Origin: Roseateles puraquae
GTDB lineage: Bacteria; Pseudomonadota; Gammaproteobacteria; Burkholderiales; Burkholderiaceae_C
Direction: 5' to 3'
Assembly: GCF_002205845.1 (NCBI RefSeq)
Contig: NZ_NISI01000012.1
Span: 62,001-126,000, forward strand
Length of the DNA: 64,000 nucleotides
Numbering within the stretch: position 1 is the stretch's first letter; the number at the start of each line of letters is the position of its first letter. The notes below the pieces were generated by a model that was not told the origin of the DNA, searched no databases, and saw only the letters and a list, made by a program, of their open reading frames with translations. Positions 28,497 through 37,494 of this stretch are shown here, piece by piece. The position numbers and the translations under genes were made by a program.

Positions 28497-29158
28497 ATGT
28501 GCTGATCATTGGCGCCTCGCGCGGGCTGGGGCTGGAATTCGTGCGCCAGTACCGCGCGGCCGGGGCGGCCGTCACCGCCACCGCGCGGGACGACGCCGGG
28601 CGCGCCCGCATCACCGAACTCGGCGCCAAGCCGCTCACCCTGGATGTGGCCAGTGCCGCCAGCGTGTCGGGCCTGGCCTGGCAGATCGACGGCGAGGCCT
28701 TCGATGTGGTCGTCATCAATGCGGGCGTCTTCGGCCCGCGCGCGGCAGCGCTGGACGCGCCCACGCAGGACGACTTCGACACTGTCATGCGCACCAATGT
28801 GCTCGGCCCCATGCGTCTGCTGCCCCAGGTGGCCGAGGCGCTCGCGCCGGGCGCTCGGCTGGCCATCATCTCGTCGCGCATGGGTTCCATCGGCCTGCGC
28901 ACCAACGGCAGCGGCTGGCTCTATCGGGCCTCCAAGGCGGCGGTCAATTCGGTGATGAAGGATGCGTCGCTGGCACTCGCCGGCAAGGCCACCGTCATCA
29001 GCTTCCACCCTGGCTGGGTGAGGACCGACATGGGCGGCTCGGGCGCGGACATCGACGCCCCCACCAGCATCGCCGGCATGCGCACCGTGCTGGCCAGCGT
29101 GAAGCCGGCGGACACCGGCAGCTTCTTCAATTACGACGGGCAGCGGCTGGACTTCTGA
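28493..29158 (+). CDS. Short-chain dehydrogenase/reductase
   Basis: This 221-residue SDR has the N-terminal nucleotide motif IIGASRGLGLEF (GxxxGxG), the NAG motif in VVINAGVFGP, and the active-site Ser in AIISSRMGS followed by YRASK. It resembles short carbonyl/csgA-like SDRs. The cofactor is probably NADP, but this is not certain. It is translationally coupled to the exporter through ATGA and lies 31 bases before an acyl-CoA dehydrogenase. Its reaction in the pathway is unknown. Confidence 0.85.
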   Translation: MNVLIIGASRGLGLEFVRQYRAAGAAVTATARDDAGRARITELGAKPLTLDVASAASVSGLAWQIDGEAFDVVVINAGVFGPRAAALDAPTQDDFDTVMRTNVLGPMRLLPQVAEALAPGARLAIISSRMGSIGLRTNGSGWLYRASKAAVNSVMKDASLALAGKATVISFHPGWVRTDMGGSGADIDAPTSIAGMRTVLASVKPADTGSFFNYDGQRLDF

Positions 29159-29189
29159 CGCCTGCCCCCTTCTGTTACAGGACTTCTCC

Positions 29190-30326
29190 ATGCTGTTGAG
29201 TGACGACCACCTCGCCGTCCAAGACGCCATCCGCGCCTACGTGCAAGCCGAAATCGCCCCTCGCGCCGCCGCCTGGGACAAGCAACACCACTTCCCCGCC
29301 GAGCAACTCAGGGGCTTGGCTGCCCTGGGCTGCTACGGCGTGGCCGTGCCCACCGAATGGGACGGCGCGGGCTTGGACTACCTGGCCCTGGCCGTTATCC
29401 TGGAAGAGATCGCGGCGGGTGATGGCGGCACCAGCACCGTGGTGAGCGTCAACAACTGCCCGGTCTGCTCCATCCTGATGGCCTTCGGCAACGACGACCA
29501 GAAAGAGCGCTTCCTCAAGCCCCTGGCGCGTGGCGACATGCTCGGCGCCTTCTGCCTGACCGAGCCGCATGTGGGCTCCGAGGCCGGCGGGCTGAAGACC
29601 ACCGCCACGCGCGACGGTGACCACTATGTGCTCAACGGCGTCAAGCAGTTCATCACCAGTGGCAAGCACGGCGACGTGGCCATCGTGATGGCCGTCACCG
29701 ATAAGGCGGCCGGCAAGAAGGGCATCAGCGCCTTCCTGGTGCCGACCACCACGCCGGGCTATGCCGTCGCGCGCGTCGAGGAGAAGCTCGGGCAGCACAG
29801 CAGCGACACCGCGCAGATCCTGTTCGAGAACTGCCGTGTGCCGGCGGCCAACCGCCTGGGCGAGGAGGGCCAGGGCCTGAAGATCGCGCTGTCGGGCCTG
29901 GAAGGCGGGCGCATCGGTATCGCGTCGCAGTCAGTCGGCATGGCGCGGGCGGCCTTCGAGGCCGCGCTGCGCTACAGCAAGGACCGCGTCACCTTCGGCC
30001 AGCCGATCTTCGAGCACCAGGCCGTGCAGTTCAAGCTGGCCGACATGGCCACCCAGATCGAGGCCGCACGCCAGCTCATCTGGCATGCCGCCGCGCTGAA
30101 AGACGCCGGCAAGCCCTGCCTGAAGGAGGCGGCCATGGCCAAGCTCTTCGCCAGCGAGATGGCCGAGCGGGTCTGCTCCGACGCCATCCAGATCCACGGC
30201 GGCTATGGCTACCTCGCGGACTTCCCGGTCGAGCGCATCTACCGTGACGTGCGGGTCTGCCAGATCTACGAAGGCACGAGCGAGGTGCAGAAGATCCTGA
30301 TCGGGCGGGCGCTGGCCCAGGCCTGA
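29190..30326 (+). CDS. Acyl-CoA dehydrogenase (short/branched-chain type)
   Basis: This 378-residue flavoprotein has AFCLTEPHVGSEAGG, FITSGKHGDVAIVMAVTD, FGQPIFEHQAVQFKLADMA and QIHGGYGYLADFPVERIYRD. The C-terminal YEGTSEVQKILIGR holds the catalytic Glu at the position used by short-chain and short/branched-chain dehydrogenases. It should introduce a double bond into a short acyl-CoA and reduce ETF. It is the last gene of the thiolase-led unit. By context it may act on isobutyryl-CoA or 2-methylbutyryl-CoA; sequence alone does not decide this. Confidence 0.92.
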   Translation: MLLSDDHLAVQDAIRAYVQAEIAPRAAAWDKQHHFPAEQLRGLAALGCYGVAVPTEWDGAGLDYLALAVILEEIAAGDGGTSTVVSVNNCPVCSILMAFGNDDQKERFLKPLARGDMLGAFCLTEPHVGSEAGGLKTTATRDGDHYVLNGVKQFITSGKHGDVAIVMAVTDKAAGKKGISAFLVPTTTPGYAVARVEEKLGQHSSDTAQILFENCRVPAANRLGEEGQGLKIALSGLEGGRIGIASQSVGMARAAFEAALRYSKDRVTFGQPIFEHQAVQFKLADMATQIEAARQLIWHAAALKDAGKPCLKEAAMAKLFASEMAERVCSDAIQIHGGYGYLADFPVERIYRDVRVCQIYEGTSEVQKILIGRALAQA

Positions 30327-30905
30327 TCAGCGCAGGCGCGCGAACAGGTTGCGGGCGTCCACGCCCGCGTCGTCTTCGGGTACGCCATGGCGCTGGCACA
30401 GCGGGCGCTGCTTCACGGCCCGCGTCATCGCATGCATGGTGTGGGTGAAGCCGGCTGCCGTGAGCCCGGTGGCCGTTGTGCGGAAACCGCAGTGCCGCCA
30501 GAAGGCCAGCCCGCCCGTGTTGGTATCTGTCACGCTGAGGTACCACTGGCTGATGCCGGGCCACCGCCGGGCCTGCCGGCTGAGGCGCTCGACGATCTCG
30601 CAGCCCACGTGCTGCTTGCGCAGCGGTGCCGGCACCAGCAGTAGCAGCAGGGCAGCGGCATCAGCCGAGGGCATGTGCAGGGCGACCTGTGCCAGGCCCA
30701 GCGGGCGGTCGTGGTCGAAGGCGGCGAAGGTCAGCCGGTGCTCGGGTGCGCAGGCGCTCGGGAATCGACCCTCCAGCGGCTGCGCCATGTCGTTGGACGG
30801 CAGCCGGCCAAAGGCATCGACTTCGTACTCGGGAGCGGCCAGGAAGAGCTCCTGGGCGATCTCGCGATCACGGGGGTCTTCGAGATTGAGGCGGCGGAGG
30901 AACAT
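30327..30905 (-). CDS. GNAT-family N-acetyltransferase
   Basis: The product is 192 residues from the ATG at 30905 (an in-frame ATG at 30941 is an alternative). A GNAT fold is suggested by LGLAQVALHMPSADAAALLLLLV, then PLRKQHVGCEIVERL at the acetyl-CoA loop, and YLSVTDTNTGGLAFWRHCGF, the typical strand-helix end of the domain. The acceptor is unknown. The gene ends immediately next to the stop codon of the convergent acyl-CoA dehydrogenase. Confidence 0.7.
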   Translation of the reverse strand: MFLRRLNLEDPRDREIAQELFLAAPEYEVDAFGRLPSNDMAQPLEGRFPSACAPEHRLTFAAFDHDRPLGLAQVALHMPSADAAALLLLLVPAPLRKQHVGCEIVERLSRQARRWPGISQWYLSVTDTNTGGLAFWRHCGFRTTATGLTAAGFTHTMHAMTRAVKQRPLCQRHGVPEDDAGVDARNLFARLR

Positions 30906-31090
30906 AAGCAAACTGCAAGCTTTCTGACAGGTTCGAAGCATCGCTCAACTTCGTCAGAGTTTTGCTTCCGACTTGTAACGCCACGTTGCGTGGACATCAC
31001 AACGTGCAAATGTCACTGTTCCGTCGCCGGTCAAGGGGGTGCGCGCCGCCCCTGCGCTAAATTGAGTTGGACAAAAGGAGGCCCGTCCCG

Positions 31091-32173
31091 ATGTTCGCCA
31101 ACCTCTCCATTGCCCAGCGCGTGGCGCTGTACCTCGGCCTGACCGTGGCCCTGCAAGTGCATGTCATCGTGGGGGTGCTGACCGGCATGTCGGCCGGGTG
31201 GCTGATCGGCGGCAGCCTGGTGCTGGGCGGGCTCATCGCCTTCATCTACATCGACGGCGCCAAGAGCACCGGCGACTTCCTGCGCGACCTGATGGGCGGT
31301 GCCTCGCGCATGAGCGACGGCGACCTGCGTGAAGACATCGTGCTGCGCGGCAATGCCAGCGCCCGTGCCGGCATGTCGATGATGCTCAAGCTGCAGACCA
31401 CGCTGCGCGGCATGATGAGCACGCTGCGCGACGGCGCCGAGCAGGTCAACACGGCCGCCACCGAGATTGCGGCCGGCAACCTCGACCTCTCTCAGCGCAC
31501 CGAGCAGGGCAGCGCCGACCTTCAGCAGGCAGCCAGCTCCATGCGGCAGATGACCGAGGCCGCCCGCCACAGCAGCGAAGCCATGGACGAGGCCAGCACG
31601 CTGGCCCAGACCACGTCCGCCCAGGCGCGCCAGAGCGGCGAGGTGGTGCTCAACGCCGTGACGGCCATGAACGGCGTGAGCCAAAGCAGCCGCAAGATTG
31701 CCGACATCATCGGCGTCATCGACGGCATCGCCTTCCAGACCAACATCCTGGCGCTGAACGCCGCCGTCGAGGCCGCCCGGGCGGGCGGGCAGGGGCGGGG
31801 CTTCGCGGTGGTGGCGTCCGAAGTGCGCTCGCTGGCGCAGCGCTCCGCCGGGGCCGCCAAGGAGATCAAGTCCTTGATCAGCGCCAGTGTCGAGCAGGTC
31901 GATGCCGGCTCACGCCTCGTCAACGACGCCGGCACGCAGATGCAGGACGTGGTGGCCAGCGTGGAGCGCGTGGCGTCGCTGATCAAGGACGCCACCGAGC
32001 TGGCCCGCACCCAGAGCGCCGGCCTGCGTGAGATTGCGGATTCGGTGGACCGACTCGATCAGTCCATGCAACAGAACGCCGCCCTGGTGGAAGAGGGCGC
32101 CGCGGCGGCCGAGAGCCTGAAGGCCCAGGCCAGCCGCCTGAACGAGTTGGTCGGGCGTTTCAAGACGCGCTGA
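31091..32173 (+). CDS. Methyl-accepting chemotaxis-type protein without periplasmic sensor domain
   Basis: The product has 360 residues. Two hydrophobic helices (about residues 9-30 and 36-57) are separated by only a few residues, so there is no periplasmic ligand domain. A HAMP-like segment (SRMSDGDLRED) and a full MCP signalling domain follow. The tip [20 protein letters not shown] matches that of the other chemoreceptor. AAAGGAGG at 31074-31082 supports the ATG at 31091. The input is presumably membrane state or a cytosolic partner. The 185 bases upstream are AT-richer than the surroundings and hold no gene. Confidence 0.88.
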   Translation: MFANLSIAQRVALYLGLTVALQVHVIVGVLTGMSAGWLIGGSLVLGGLIAFIYIDGAKSTGDFLRDLMGGASRMSDGDLREDIVLRGNASARAGMSMMLKLQTTLRGMMSTLRDGAEQVNTAATEIAAGNLDLSQRTEQGSADLQQAASSMRQMTEAARHSSEAMDEASTLAQTTSAQARQSGEVVLNAVTAMNGVSQSSRKIADIIGVIDGIAFQTNILALNAAVEAARAGGQGRGFAVVASEVRSLAQRSAGAAKEIKSLISASVEQVDAGSRLVNDAGTQMQDVVASVERVASLIKDATELARTQSAGLREIADSVDRLDQSMQQNAALVEEGAAAAESLKAQASRLNELVGRFKTR

Positions 32174-32196
32174 GCGCGGCGGTCGGACGTCTCCGT

Positions 32197-33099
32197 TCAG
32201 GCTGCCAGCGTGCCGAAGGCGCGGTCCAGCACGTCGCTGGACGTCACCAGCGCGGCGCGCTCGGCGCGGTCCATGGCCGGTGCGGTCACCGCCACGGCGC
32301 CGGCCGCCCCCACCAGGGCCGGCAGCGACAGCGCAACCCCATCGTCCTGCACGCGGCACACCGGCAGCAATCGTCGCTCGTCATTCACGATGCAGCCCAA
32401 CAGCTCGGCCGTCACCAGGCCGATGGCATGGTTGGTGGCGCCCTTGCGCTTGATGACCTCGTAGGCCGCGCGGCGCACCTCCTGCGCCAGCGTCGCCTCG
32501 TCCTGGGGCTGCCAGCCCGGCCAGTCGCGCAAGGGCACGCCGCCCACGCGGGCGCCTGACCACAGCGGCACCGAGGTGTCGCCATGCTCGCCCACCATCT
32601 GCACATGCACCGACTGCGTGGCCACGCCGAGCTTCACGGCCAGGCGCTGGCGCAGGCGGGCGGTGTCCAGCAGCGTGCCGGTGCCGATGACGCGCTCCGG
32701 CGGCAGGCCGCTGGCGCTGCGTACCACTCGCGTCAGCACGTCGACCGGGTTGGTCACGACGATCACGATGCCGCCGAACCCGGTCAGCGACCGGCCGACG
32801 CCCGCGGCGATGCGGGCGTTGTCGCGCAGCAGGTCCAGCCGGCTTTCGTCTGCCCGGCCGTTGCGGCCCGCGGCCAGCACGACGATGTCGGCCTCGCGCA
32901 TCTGCGCCAGCGGCACCGCCTTGACCTCGCAGCGCGGGTAGAAGGCGGCGCCATCGGCCAGGTCCAGGGCTTCGCCCTCGGCCACGTCGATGCGCAGGTC
33001 GTGCAGCCAGAGCTCTCTGGCGTGGCCCGCCAGCAGGGTGGAAAAGGCGACGCTGGTGCCGACCCAGCCCGTGCCGATGATGCCGATGCGTGCTTTCAT
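32197..33099 (-). CDS. L-lactate/malate dehydrogenase family protein
   Basis: This 300-residue protein has the NAD-binding start IGIIGTGWVGTSVAF, VVTNPVDVLTRVV, GTGTLLDTARLR, and the catalytic His in VGEHGDTSVPLWSGA. It therefore reduces or oxidises a 2-keto/2-hydroxy acid with NAD. The specificity loop reads GRNGRADESRL. The position that is Gln in lactate and Arg in malate dehydrogenases cannot be assigned clearly to either, so substrate is left open; lactate dehydrogenase is the best general guess. The start at 33099 is set by the Rossmann motif. Confidence 0.82.
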   Translation of the reverse strand: MKARIGIIGTGWVGTSVAFSTLLAGHARELWLHDLRIDVAEGEALDLADGAAFYPRCEVKAVPLAQMREADIVVLAAGRNGRADESRLDLLRDNARIAAGVGRSLTGFGGIVIVVTNPVDVLTRVVRSASGLPPERVIGTGTLLDTARLRQRLAVKLGVATQSVHVQMVGEHGDTSVPLWSGARVGGVPLRDWPGWQPQDEATLAQEVRRAAYEVIKRKGATNHAIGLVTAELLGCIVNDERRLLPVCRVQDDGVALSLPALVGAAGAVAVTAPAMDRAERAALVTSSDVLDRAFGTLAA

Positions 33100-33241
33100 G
33101 CCCGAAGTATGGCCGGCGTGAAGCCCCCTCGGCGGCCTGCCGCTGTCGATTCGCGCCGCCTGCTTGCCATTCGTCGCCGGCCGCTGGGGCGGCTGCGTCG
33201 CGCTGCCTAGCATGGCCGCCATCCAGTCAGGAGAGGCGAAC

Positions 33242-34171
33242 ATGGTCAACGAGGTGTTGCAGGCGACCGGCCTGCGCAAGGTCTATGGTGAGCGGGTGGC
33301 GGTGCAGGACGTGAGCCTGTCGCTGCGCCCGGGCGAGGTGCTCGGCCTGCTCGGGCCCAATGGCGCGGGCAAGTCGACGACGGTGGGCATGATCTGCGGC
33401 CTGACCGTGCCGGACGCCGGCCGGGTGACGCTCTCGGGCGGCGTGAGCCTGTCGAGCGACGAGGCGGCCTACAAGCGGCGCATCGGCCTGGTGCCGCAGG
33501 ACATCGCCTTGTACGAAGAGCTGCCCGCGCGCATGAATCTGGAACTCTGCGGCGCGCTGTACGGCCTGGCGCCGGACCTCATCCGTCGTCGCGCTGCCGA
33601 GGTGCTGGCCCTGGTGGGCCTGACCGACCGTGCCCAGGACCGGCCCGCTACCTTCTCCGGCGGCATGAAGCGGCGCCTCAACATCGCCTGCGCGCTGTTG
33701 CACGACCCCGACGTGTTGCTGCTGGACGAGCCCACGGCCGGCGTCGACCCGCAAAGCCGCAACGCCATCTTCGACAACCTGGAGGCGCTCAAGGCGGCCG
33801 GCAAGGCGCTGATCTACACCACGCACTACATGGAAGAGGCCGAGCGCCTGGCCGACCGCATCGTCATCATCGACCACGGTCGTGTGGTCGCCAGCGGCAC
33901 GCAGGCCGAGCTGTTCGCGCGGCTGCCGGCGGCGCAGACCCTGCAGATCGAGCTCGACGGCGAGCCCGACGACGCCGCACTGGCGGGCCTGCCCGGCCTG
34001 CGCCGCACCGGCCAGCGGCTGGACGTGCAGCTGCCCGACCTGGGGCGCGATGCCGGCCCCCTGCTGGCGGCGCTGGCCCAGCGCGGCGTGCGGGTGCGTG
34101 GGCTGGCATCCAGCCGCGCCACGCTCGAAGACGTCTTCCTGCAACTCACCGGCCGCGCCCTGCGGGACTGA
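33242..34171 (+). CDS. ABC transporter ATP-binding protein (ABC-2 exporter type)
   Basis: This 309-residue ATPase has Walker A GPNGAGKSTT, Q-loop VPQDIALYEELPARMN, signature FSGGMKRRLNIA, Walker B VLLLDEPTAGVDP and the switch His in YTTHYMEEAE. A C-terminal extension of about 90 residues is typical of drug or polysaccharide ABC-2 exporters. CAGGAG precedes the ATG at 33242. It is followed after 11 bases by its permease. The exported compound is unknown. Confidence 0.92.
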   Translation: MVNEVLQATGLRKVYGERVAVQDVSLSLRPGEVLGLLGPNGAGKSTTVGMICGLTVPDAGRVTLSGGVSLSSDEAAYKRRIGLVPQDIALYEELPARMNLELCGALYGLAPDLIRRRAAEVLALVGLTDRAQDRPATFSGGMKRRLNIACALLHDPDVLLLDEPTAGVDPQSRNAIFDNLEALKAAGKALIYTTHYMEEAERLADRIVIIDHGRVVASGTQAELFARLPAAQTLQIELDGEPDDAALAGLPGLRRTGQRLDVQLPDLGRDAGPLLAALAQRGVRVRGLASSRATLEDVFLQLTGRALRD

Positions 34172-34182
34172 GGACATCCACC

Positions 34183-35475
34183 ATGCAAGCTCTTCTTGCC
34201 CTCGTGCGTGCCGAGATCCGGCTCTACTTCTCCAACCGCCGCGCGGTGCTGATGAGCATCGTCGCGCCCATCCTGATCGCGGCCTTCTTCGGCAGCCTGT
34301 TCGGCGGCAGCAGCAAGATGGCCGGCATCCCGATCGGCGTGGTCGACCTCGACGACAGCCCGCTGTCCCGGCGCGTCGTGGCGGCCCTCCAGGCAGAGGC
34401 CTCGCTCAAGACCACCGTCGCCCGCGAGGATGAAGCGCTGGCCCAGGTGCGCGCCGGCCAGCTGCGCGCGGTGGCCATCCTGCCGGCGGGCCTGGGTCAG
34501 CAGGCCGGGGCGGCCTTGTTCGGTGCAGGCAGCAAGCCGGAAATCCAGCTGCACTACGACCCCTCCCAGAGCAGCGCCCTGGCGGTGGTGCGCGGCATGC
34601 TCGCGCAGACGCTGATGCAGGAGGTCAGCCGCAGCACCTTCAGCGCCGACAGCCCGGTGCTGGGCAACATGAAGCGCGAGGTCGAGGCGGCGCAGGGCAT
34701 GGACCCCGAACGTCGCAGCGAGCTGGTGCGCATGTTCGACAGCATCAGCGCTGTGCAGCGGCACGAGCCGGCGTCAGCCGCATCGGCTGGGTCTCAGCCC
34801 GCAGGCGGCCTGTCCCTGCCCTACCGCACGCGCGAGATCGAGGCGGTGCAGGCCGGCGCCAATGCCGCGCCGGTGGCCTACAACAGCTATGCACACTCCT
34901 TCGCCGGCATGGGCGTGCAGTTCATCCTGATGAGCGGCGTGGAGCTGGCGCTGGGTCTCTTGATGATGCGCCGCCTGGGCTTGTGGAAGCGGCTGCGCGC
35001 TGCACCCTTGTCGCGCAGCCAGCTGCTGGGCAGCCGCATCGTCGCCAGCGCCGTCATCTCGCTGATCGTGTTCACCGTCATCTATGCGGTGGCCATCGCG
35101 GCCTTCGGGGTGCGGGTGCTGGGCAGCCTGCCCGGCTTCGCGCTGGTGTTGCTGAGCTTCTCGCTGCTGACCGCCAGCTTCGGCCTGCTGGTGGCGGCCC
35201 TGGGCCGCACGCCCGAGGCCACCCGCGGCCTGGCCATCCTGGCCACGCTGCTGATGGTCATGCTCGGCGGCGCCTGGGTGCCGTCCTTCCTGTTCCCGGA
35301 GTGGCTGCAGACCCTGACGCTGGCCGTGCCCACCCGTTGGGCCGTGGATGCGCTGGACGCCATGACCTGGCGCGGCCAGCCGTTCTCGGCGGCCCTGCTG
35401 CCCAGCGGCGTCATGCTGGCCTTCAGCGCGGCGTTCGGGCTGCTCGCCGTGTGGCGGTTCCGCTGGGAGGAGTGA
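34183..35475 (+). CDS. ABC-2 type transporter permease
   Basis: This 430-residue membrane protein has a first helix at about residues 22-42, a large extracytoplasmic domain (about 45-240), then five or six helices in the C-terminal half. RTPEATRGLAILATLLMVMLGGAWVPSFLFP is the characteristic late segment of ABC-2 permeases of the YbhR/YhhJ type. It pairs with the ATPase directly upstream. No membrane-fusion protein is adjacent, so export across the inner membrane only, or with a remote partner, is expected. Confidence 0.9.
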   Translation: MQALLALVRAEIRLYFSNRRAVLMSIVAPILIAAFFGSLFGGSSKMAGIPIGVVDLDDSPLSRRVVAALQAEASLKTTVAREDEALAQVRAGQLRAVAILPAGLGQQAGAALFGAGSKPEIQLHYDPSQSSALAVVRGMLAQTLMQEVSRSTFSADSPVLGNMKREVEAAQGMDPERRSELVRMFDSISAVQRHEPASAASAGSQPAGGLSLPYRTREIEAVQAGANAAPVAYNSYAHSFAGMGVQFILMSGVELALGLLMMRRLGLWKRLRAAPLSRSQLLGSRIVASAVISLIVFTVIYAVAIAAFGVRVLGSLPGFALVLLSFSLLTASFGLLVAALGRTPEATRGLAILATLLMVMLGGAWVPSFLFPEWLQTLTLAVPTRWAVDALDAMTWRGQPFSAALLPSGVMLAFSAAFGLLAVWRFRWEE

Positions 35476-35495
35476 GGGCGTCGCTACAGTGCCGC

Positions 35496-36131
35496 ATGGA
35501 CGCCGGAACCCACGCCTTCTACGACCGCTACGCCAACGAGGGTGTGGCCGCAGAGTCACCGCGCAGCGCCATGCTGGCCCAGGTCGAGCGGCTGCTGCCC
35601 GTGGGATGCAGCGTGCTGGATGTGGGCGCCGGTGCAGGGCGCGATGTGGCCGGCATGCTGGCTCTCGGGCTGCAGGCCTGGGGCGTGGAGCCGCATGCCG
35701 GCATGCGTGCGCAGGCCGAGCGGCTGTACCCGACCACGCGTGGGCGGTTGGCCGATGCGGGCCTGCCGGACCTCGGGCATCCGTTTGCGGTGGAGCGGCC
35801 GCAGGGCTTCGATGCCGTGGTGTGCAGCGCCGTGCTGATGCATCTGGCGCCGTCCGACCTGCCGGCGGCGCTGGCCTCGATGGCCAGCCTGCTGCGGCCT
35901 CGGCAGGCTGCGCCCGCCGTGCGGTTGCTGCTGGCCCTCCCCGAGATGGCCGCGTCAGCCCTGGCGGGTGATCGAGACGGCGACGGGCGCCGGTTTCACA
36001 ACCATGCGCCGTCCGAGGTGCAGGCGCTGCTGGCGCCGCTGGGCCTGCGCCTGCACAGCGCGGTGGTAAATGACGCGGTGCTCGTCAGCGCCGCCACCCG
36101 CTGGCATCTGCTGGCATTCCAAGACGCCTGA
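35496..36131 (+). CDS. Class I SAM-dependent methyltransferase
   Basis: This 211-residue protein has motif I SVLDVGAGAGRDVAGML (SAM binding), an acidic residue in GVEPHAGM, and motif IV-like FDAVVCSAVLMHLAPSDL. The fold is that of small cytosolic methyltransferases such as TehB/UbiE-like enzymes. The acceptor is unknown. It starts 20 bases after the permease stop and may be cotranscribed with the ABC pair, which could mean the exporter's substrate is methylated; this is inference. Confidence 0.82.
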   Translation: MDAGTHAFYDRYANEGVAAESPRSAMLAQVERLLPVGCSVLDVGAGAGRDVAGMLALGLQAWGVEPHAGMRAQAERLYPTTRGRLADAGLPDLGHPFAVERPQGFDAVVCSAVLMHLAPSDLPAALASMASLLRPRQAAPAVRLLLALPEMAASALAGDRDGDGRRFHNHAPSEVQALLAPLGLRLHSAVVNDAVLVSAATRWHLLAFQDA

Positions 36132-36149
36132 CGCCGCGGCGCCTCAGCC

Positions 36150-36674
36150 TCAGGCGCTGGCGGGCGTGCGGCCGCGGCGCACCGAGCCGACGCGGGCGTC
36201 GATGCGTTGCTGCAGCTCGCCGTAGAGCCCGAGCAGAAAGAGCAGCTCCACCGTCACGAACAGCGGCCCGATGATCAAGCCGATCAGGTCATCCACGAAG
36301 GCCGGCTTGCGGCCCTCCCTGAAGTGGCCGACGAACTGGAACACCCAGCCCACCGCGAAGCCGCCCACGCCGAGCGTCAGCCACAGCGCAGTCGTTTGCC
36401 CCGCCGCCCAGGCGCCGAAGGCGACCGCGCCCGCGAGCAGCGCCGTCATCAGCAGCCCGAGGCGCAGGTCCAGCCGCAGGTAGTACAGCGCGGTCAGCAG
36501 AGACACCGCCACGGCGGGCGACACGGGCAGGCCGGCCAGTGGCATCACCGGGCGGGACAGCAGCGTGGCGACCGCCACCACGATCAGCGGGATGCCGACG
36601 AAGTGCGTGGCGATGTTGCGGCTGTCGCGGTGGTAGGCCGCATAGTTGGCGAGCTGGTCTTCCAGGGTTTTCAT
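36150..36674 (-). CDS. Mpo1-like/DUF962 membrane protein
   Basis: This 174-residue protein has four hydrophobic segments. NIATHFVGIPLIVVAV near the start and QFVGHFREGRKPAFVDDL later match the DUF962 family, which includes yeast Mpo1, an iron(II) dioxygenase that shortens 2-hydroxy fatty acids by one carbon. The conserved His residues of these two motifs are present. A role in hydroxy fatty acid alpha-oxidation is therefore possible but unproven in bacteria. CAGGAGAC precedes the start at 36674. Confidence 0.8.
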   Translation of the reverse strand: MKTLEDQLANYAAYHRDSRNIATHFVGIPLIVVAVATLLSRPVMPLAGLPVSPAVAVSLLTALYYLRLDLRLGLLMTALLAGAVAFGAWAAGQTTALWLTLGVGGFAVGWVFQFVGHFREGRKPAFVDDLIGLIIGPLFVTVELLFLLGLYGELQQRIDARVGSVRRGRTPASA

Positions 36675-36761
36675 GGGCGTCTCCTGTGGTGTGGCCGGTT
36701 GCCCCGGCGGGCCGGATCATGGGACAAACCGGGGCCGCGTTCTGTCCAGCCGCCGACACAA

Positions 36762-37466
36762 GTGCCCCGATCGCCTGCTCCCGATGCCCACCTGGCCGTG
36801 TTGACGGCCAGCGCCTGGTTCCGCTCCCTGCCTGATCCGCTGCAGGCGTGGATGCGGGCGCATCTGCGCGAGCGTCGGCTGCGGCCGGGCGAGCGGCTGT
36901 TCTCGCGCGGTGACACGCCGGACGGCCTCTATGGCCTGGCGCAGGGGCTGGTGCGCTTCACAGGCGTGAACGAGGCGGGCCAGGAGGCGGTGCTGGTGGT
37001 GCTCAATCCGCCGCAGTGGTTCGGCGAGATCGCGCTCTTCGACGACGAGCCCCGCACGCATGACGCCTGGGCGGAGTCGGCCGTCACGCTGTGGCACGTG
37101 TCCCAGGCTGAGCTGGCGGCGTTGCTGGCCGAGCAGCCGGCGTGGTGGCGGCATTTCGGCCGCCTGCTGACGCAGAAGATCCGCGCCTCGTTCACTGCGG
37201 TGGAAGACCTGGTGCTGCTCGCCCCCCGCGCCCGCCTGGCGCGCCGGCTGGCCCTGATGGCCACGGGCTTCGGCACGCTCGACGGCCAGAGCCTGCGGGT
37301 GCTGCGGGTGTCGCAAGAGCAATTGGCGTCGATGCTGGCGCTGTCGCGCCAGACCGTGAACCAGGCGCTGAAGGAGCTGGAGGCTGCGGGCGCGCTCCGG
37401 CGTGCACGCGGCGCGGTGGAGGTGCTGGACCTCGACGCCCTGCGCCGCGACGCCACGCCGGGCTGA
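36762..37466 (+). CDS. Crp/Fnr-family transcriptional regulator
   Basis: The product is 234 residues from a GTG at 36762 (another in-frame GTG at 36798). The cyclic-nucleotide-binding fold covers residues about 25-140 (PGERLFSRGDTPDGLYGLAQG, WFGEIALFDDEPRTHDAWAE). The C-terminal helix-turn-helix is SQEQLASMLALSRQTVNQAL. There is no N-terminal Cys cluster as in FNR. The start is uncertain because no ATG fits the frame. It is divergent from the DUF962 gene, and the 87 bases between them show no obvious Crp- or Fnr-type site. Confidence 0.85.
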   Translation: MPRSPAPDAHLAVLTASAWFRSLPDPLQAWMRAHLRERRLRPGERLFSRGDTPDGLYGLAQGLVRFTGVNEAGQEAVLVVLNPPQWFGEIALFDDEPRTHDAWAESAVTLWHVSQAELAALLAEQPAWWRHFGRLLTQKIRASFTAVEDLVLLAPRARLARRLALMATGFGTLDGQSLRVLRVSQEQLASMLALSRQTVNQALKELEAAGALRRARGAVEVLDLDALRRDATPG

Positions 37467-37494
37467 CTCGCCTGGCGCCCGCCACCGGGCGTCG

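Noticed and set aside
31031-31060. Possible sigma-28 (flagellar) promoter, TCAAG with TGCGCTAA downstream, before the chemoreceptor at 31091
   Set aside because: Only about five of eight -10 positions match and the 17-base spacer is not the usual one, so the evidence is too weak.
36675-36761. Fnr- or Crp-type binding site between the Mpo1-like and Crp-family genes
   Set aside because: No TTGAT-N4-ATCAA or TGTGA-N6-TCACA-like sequence was found in the gap.
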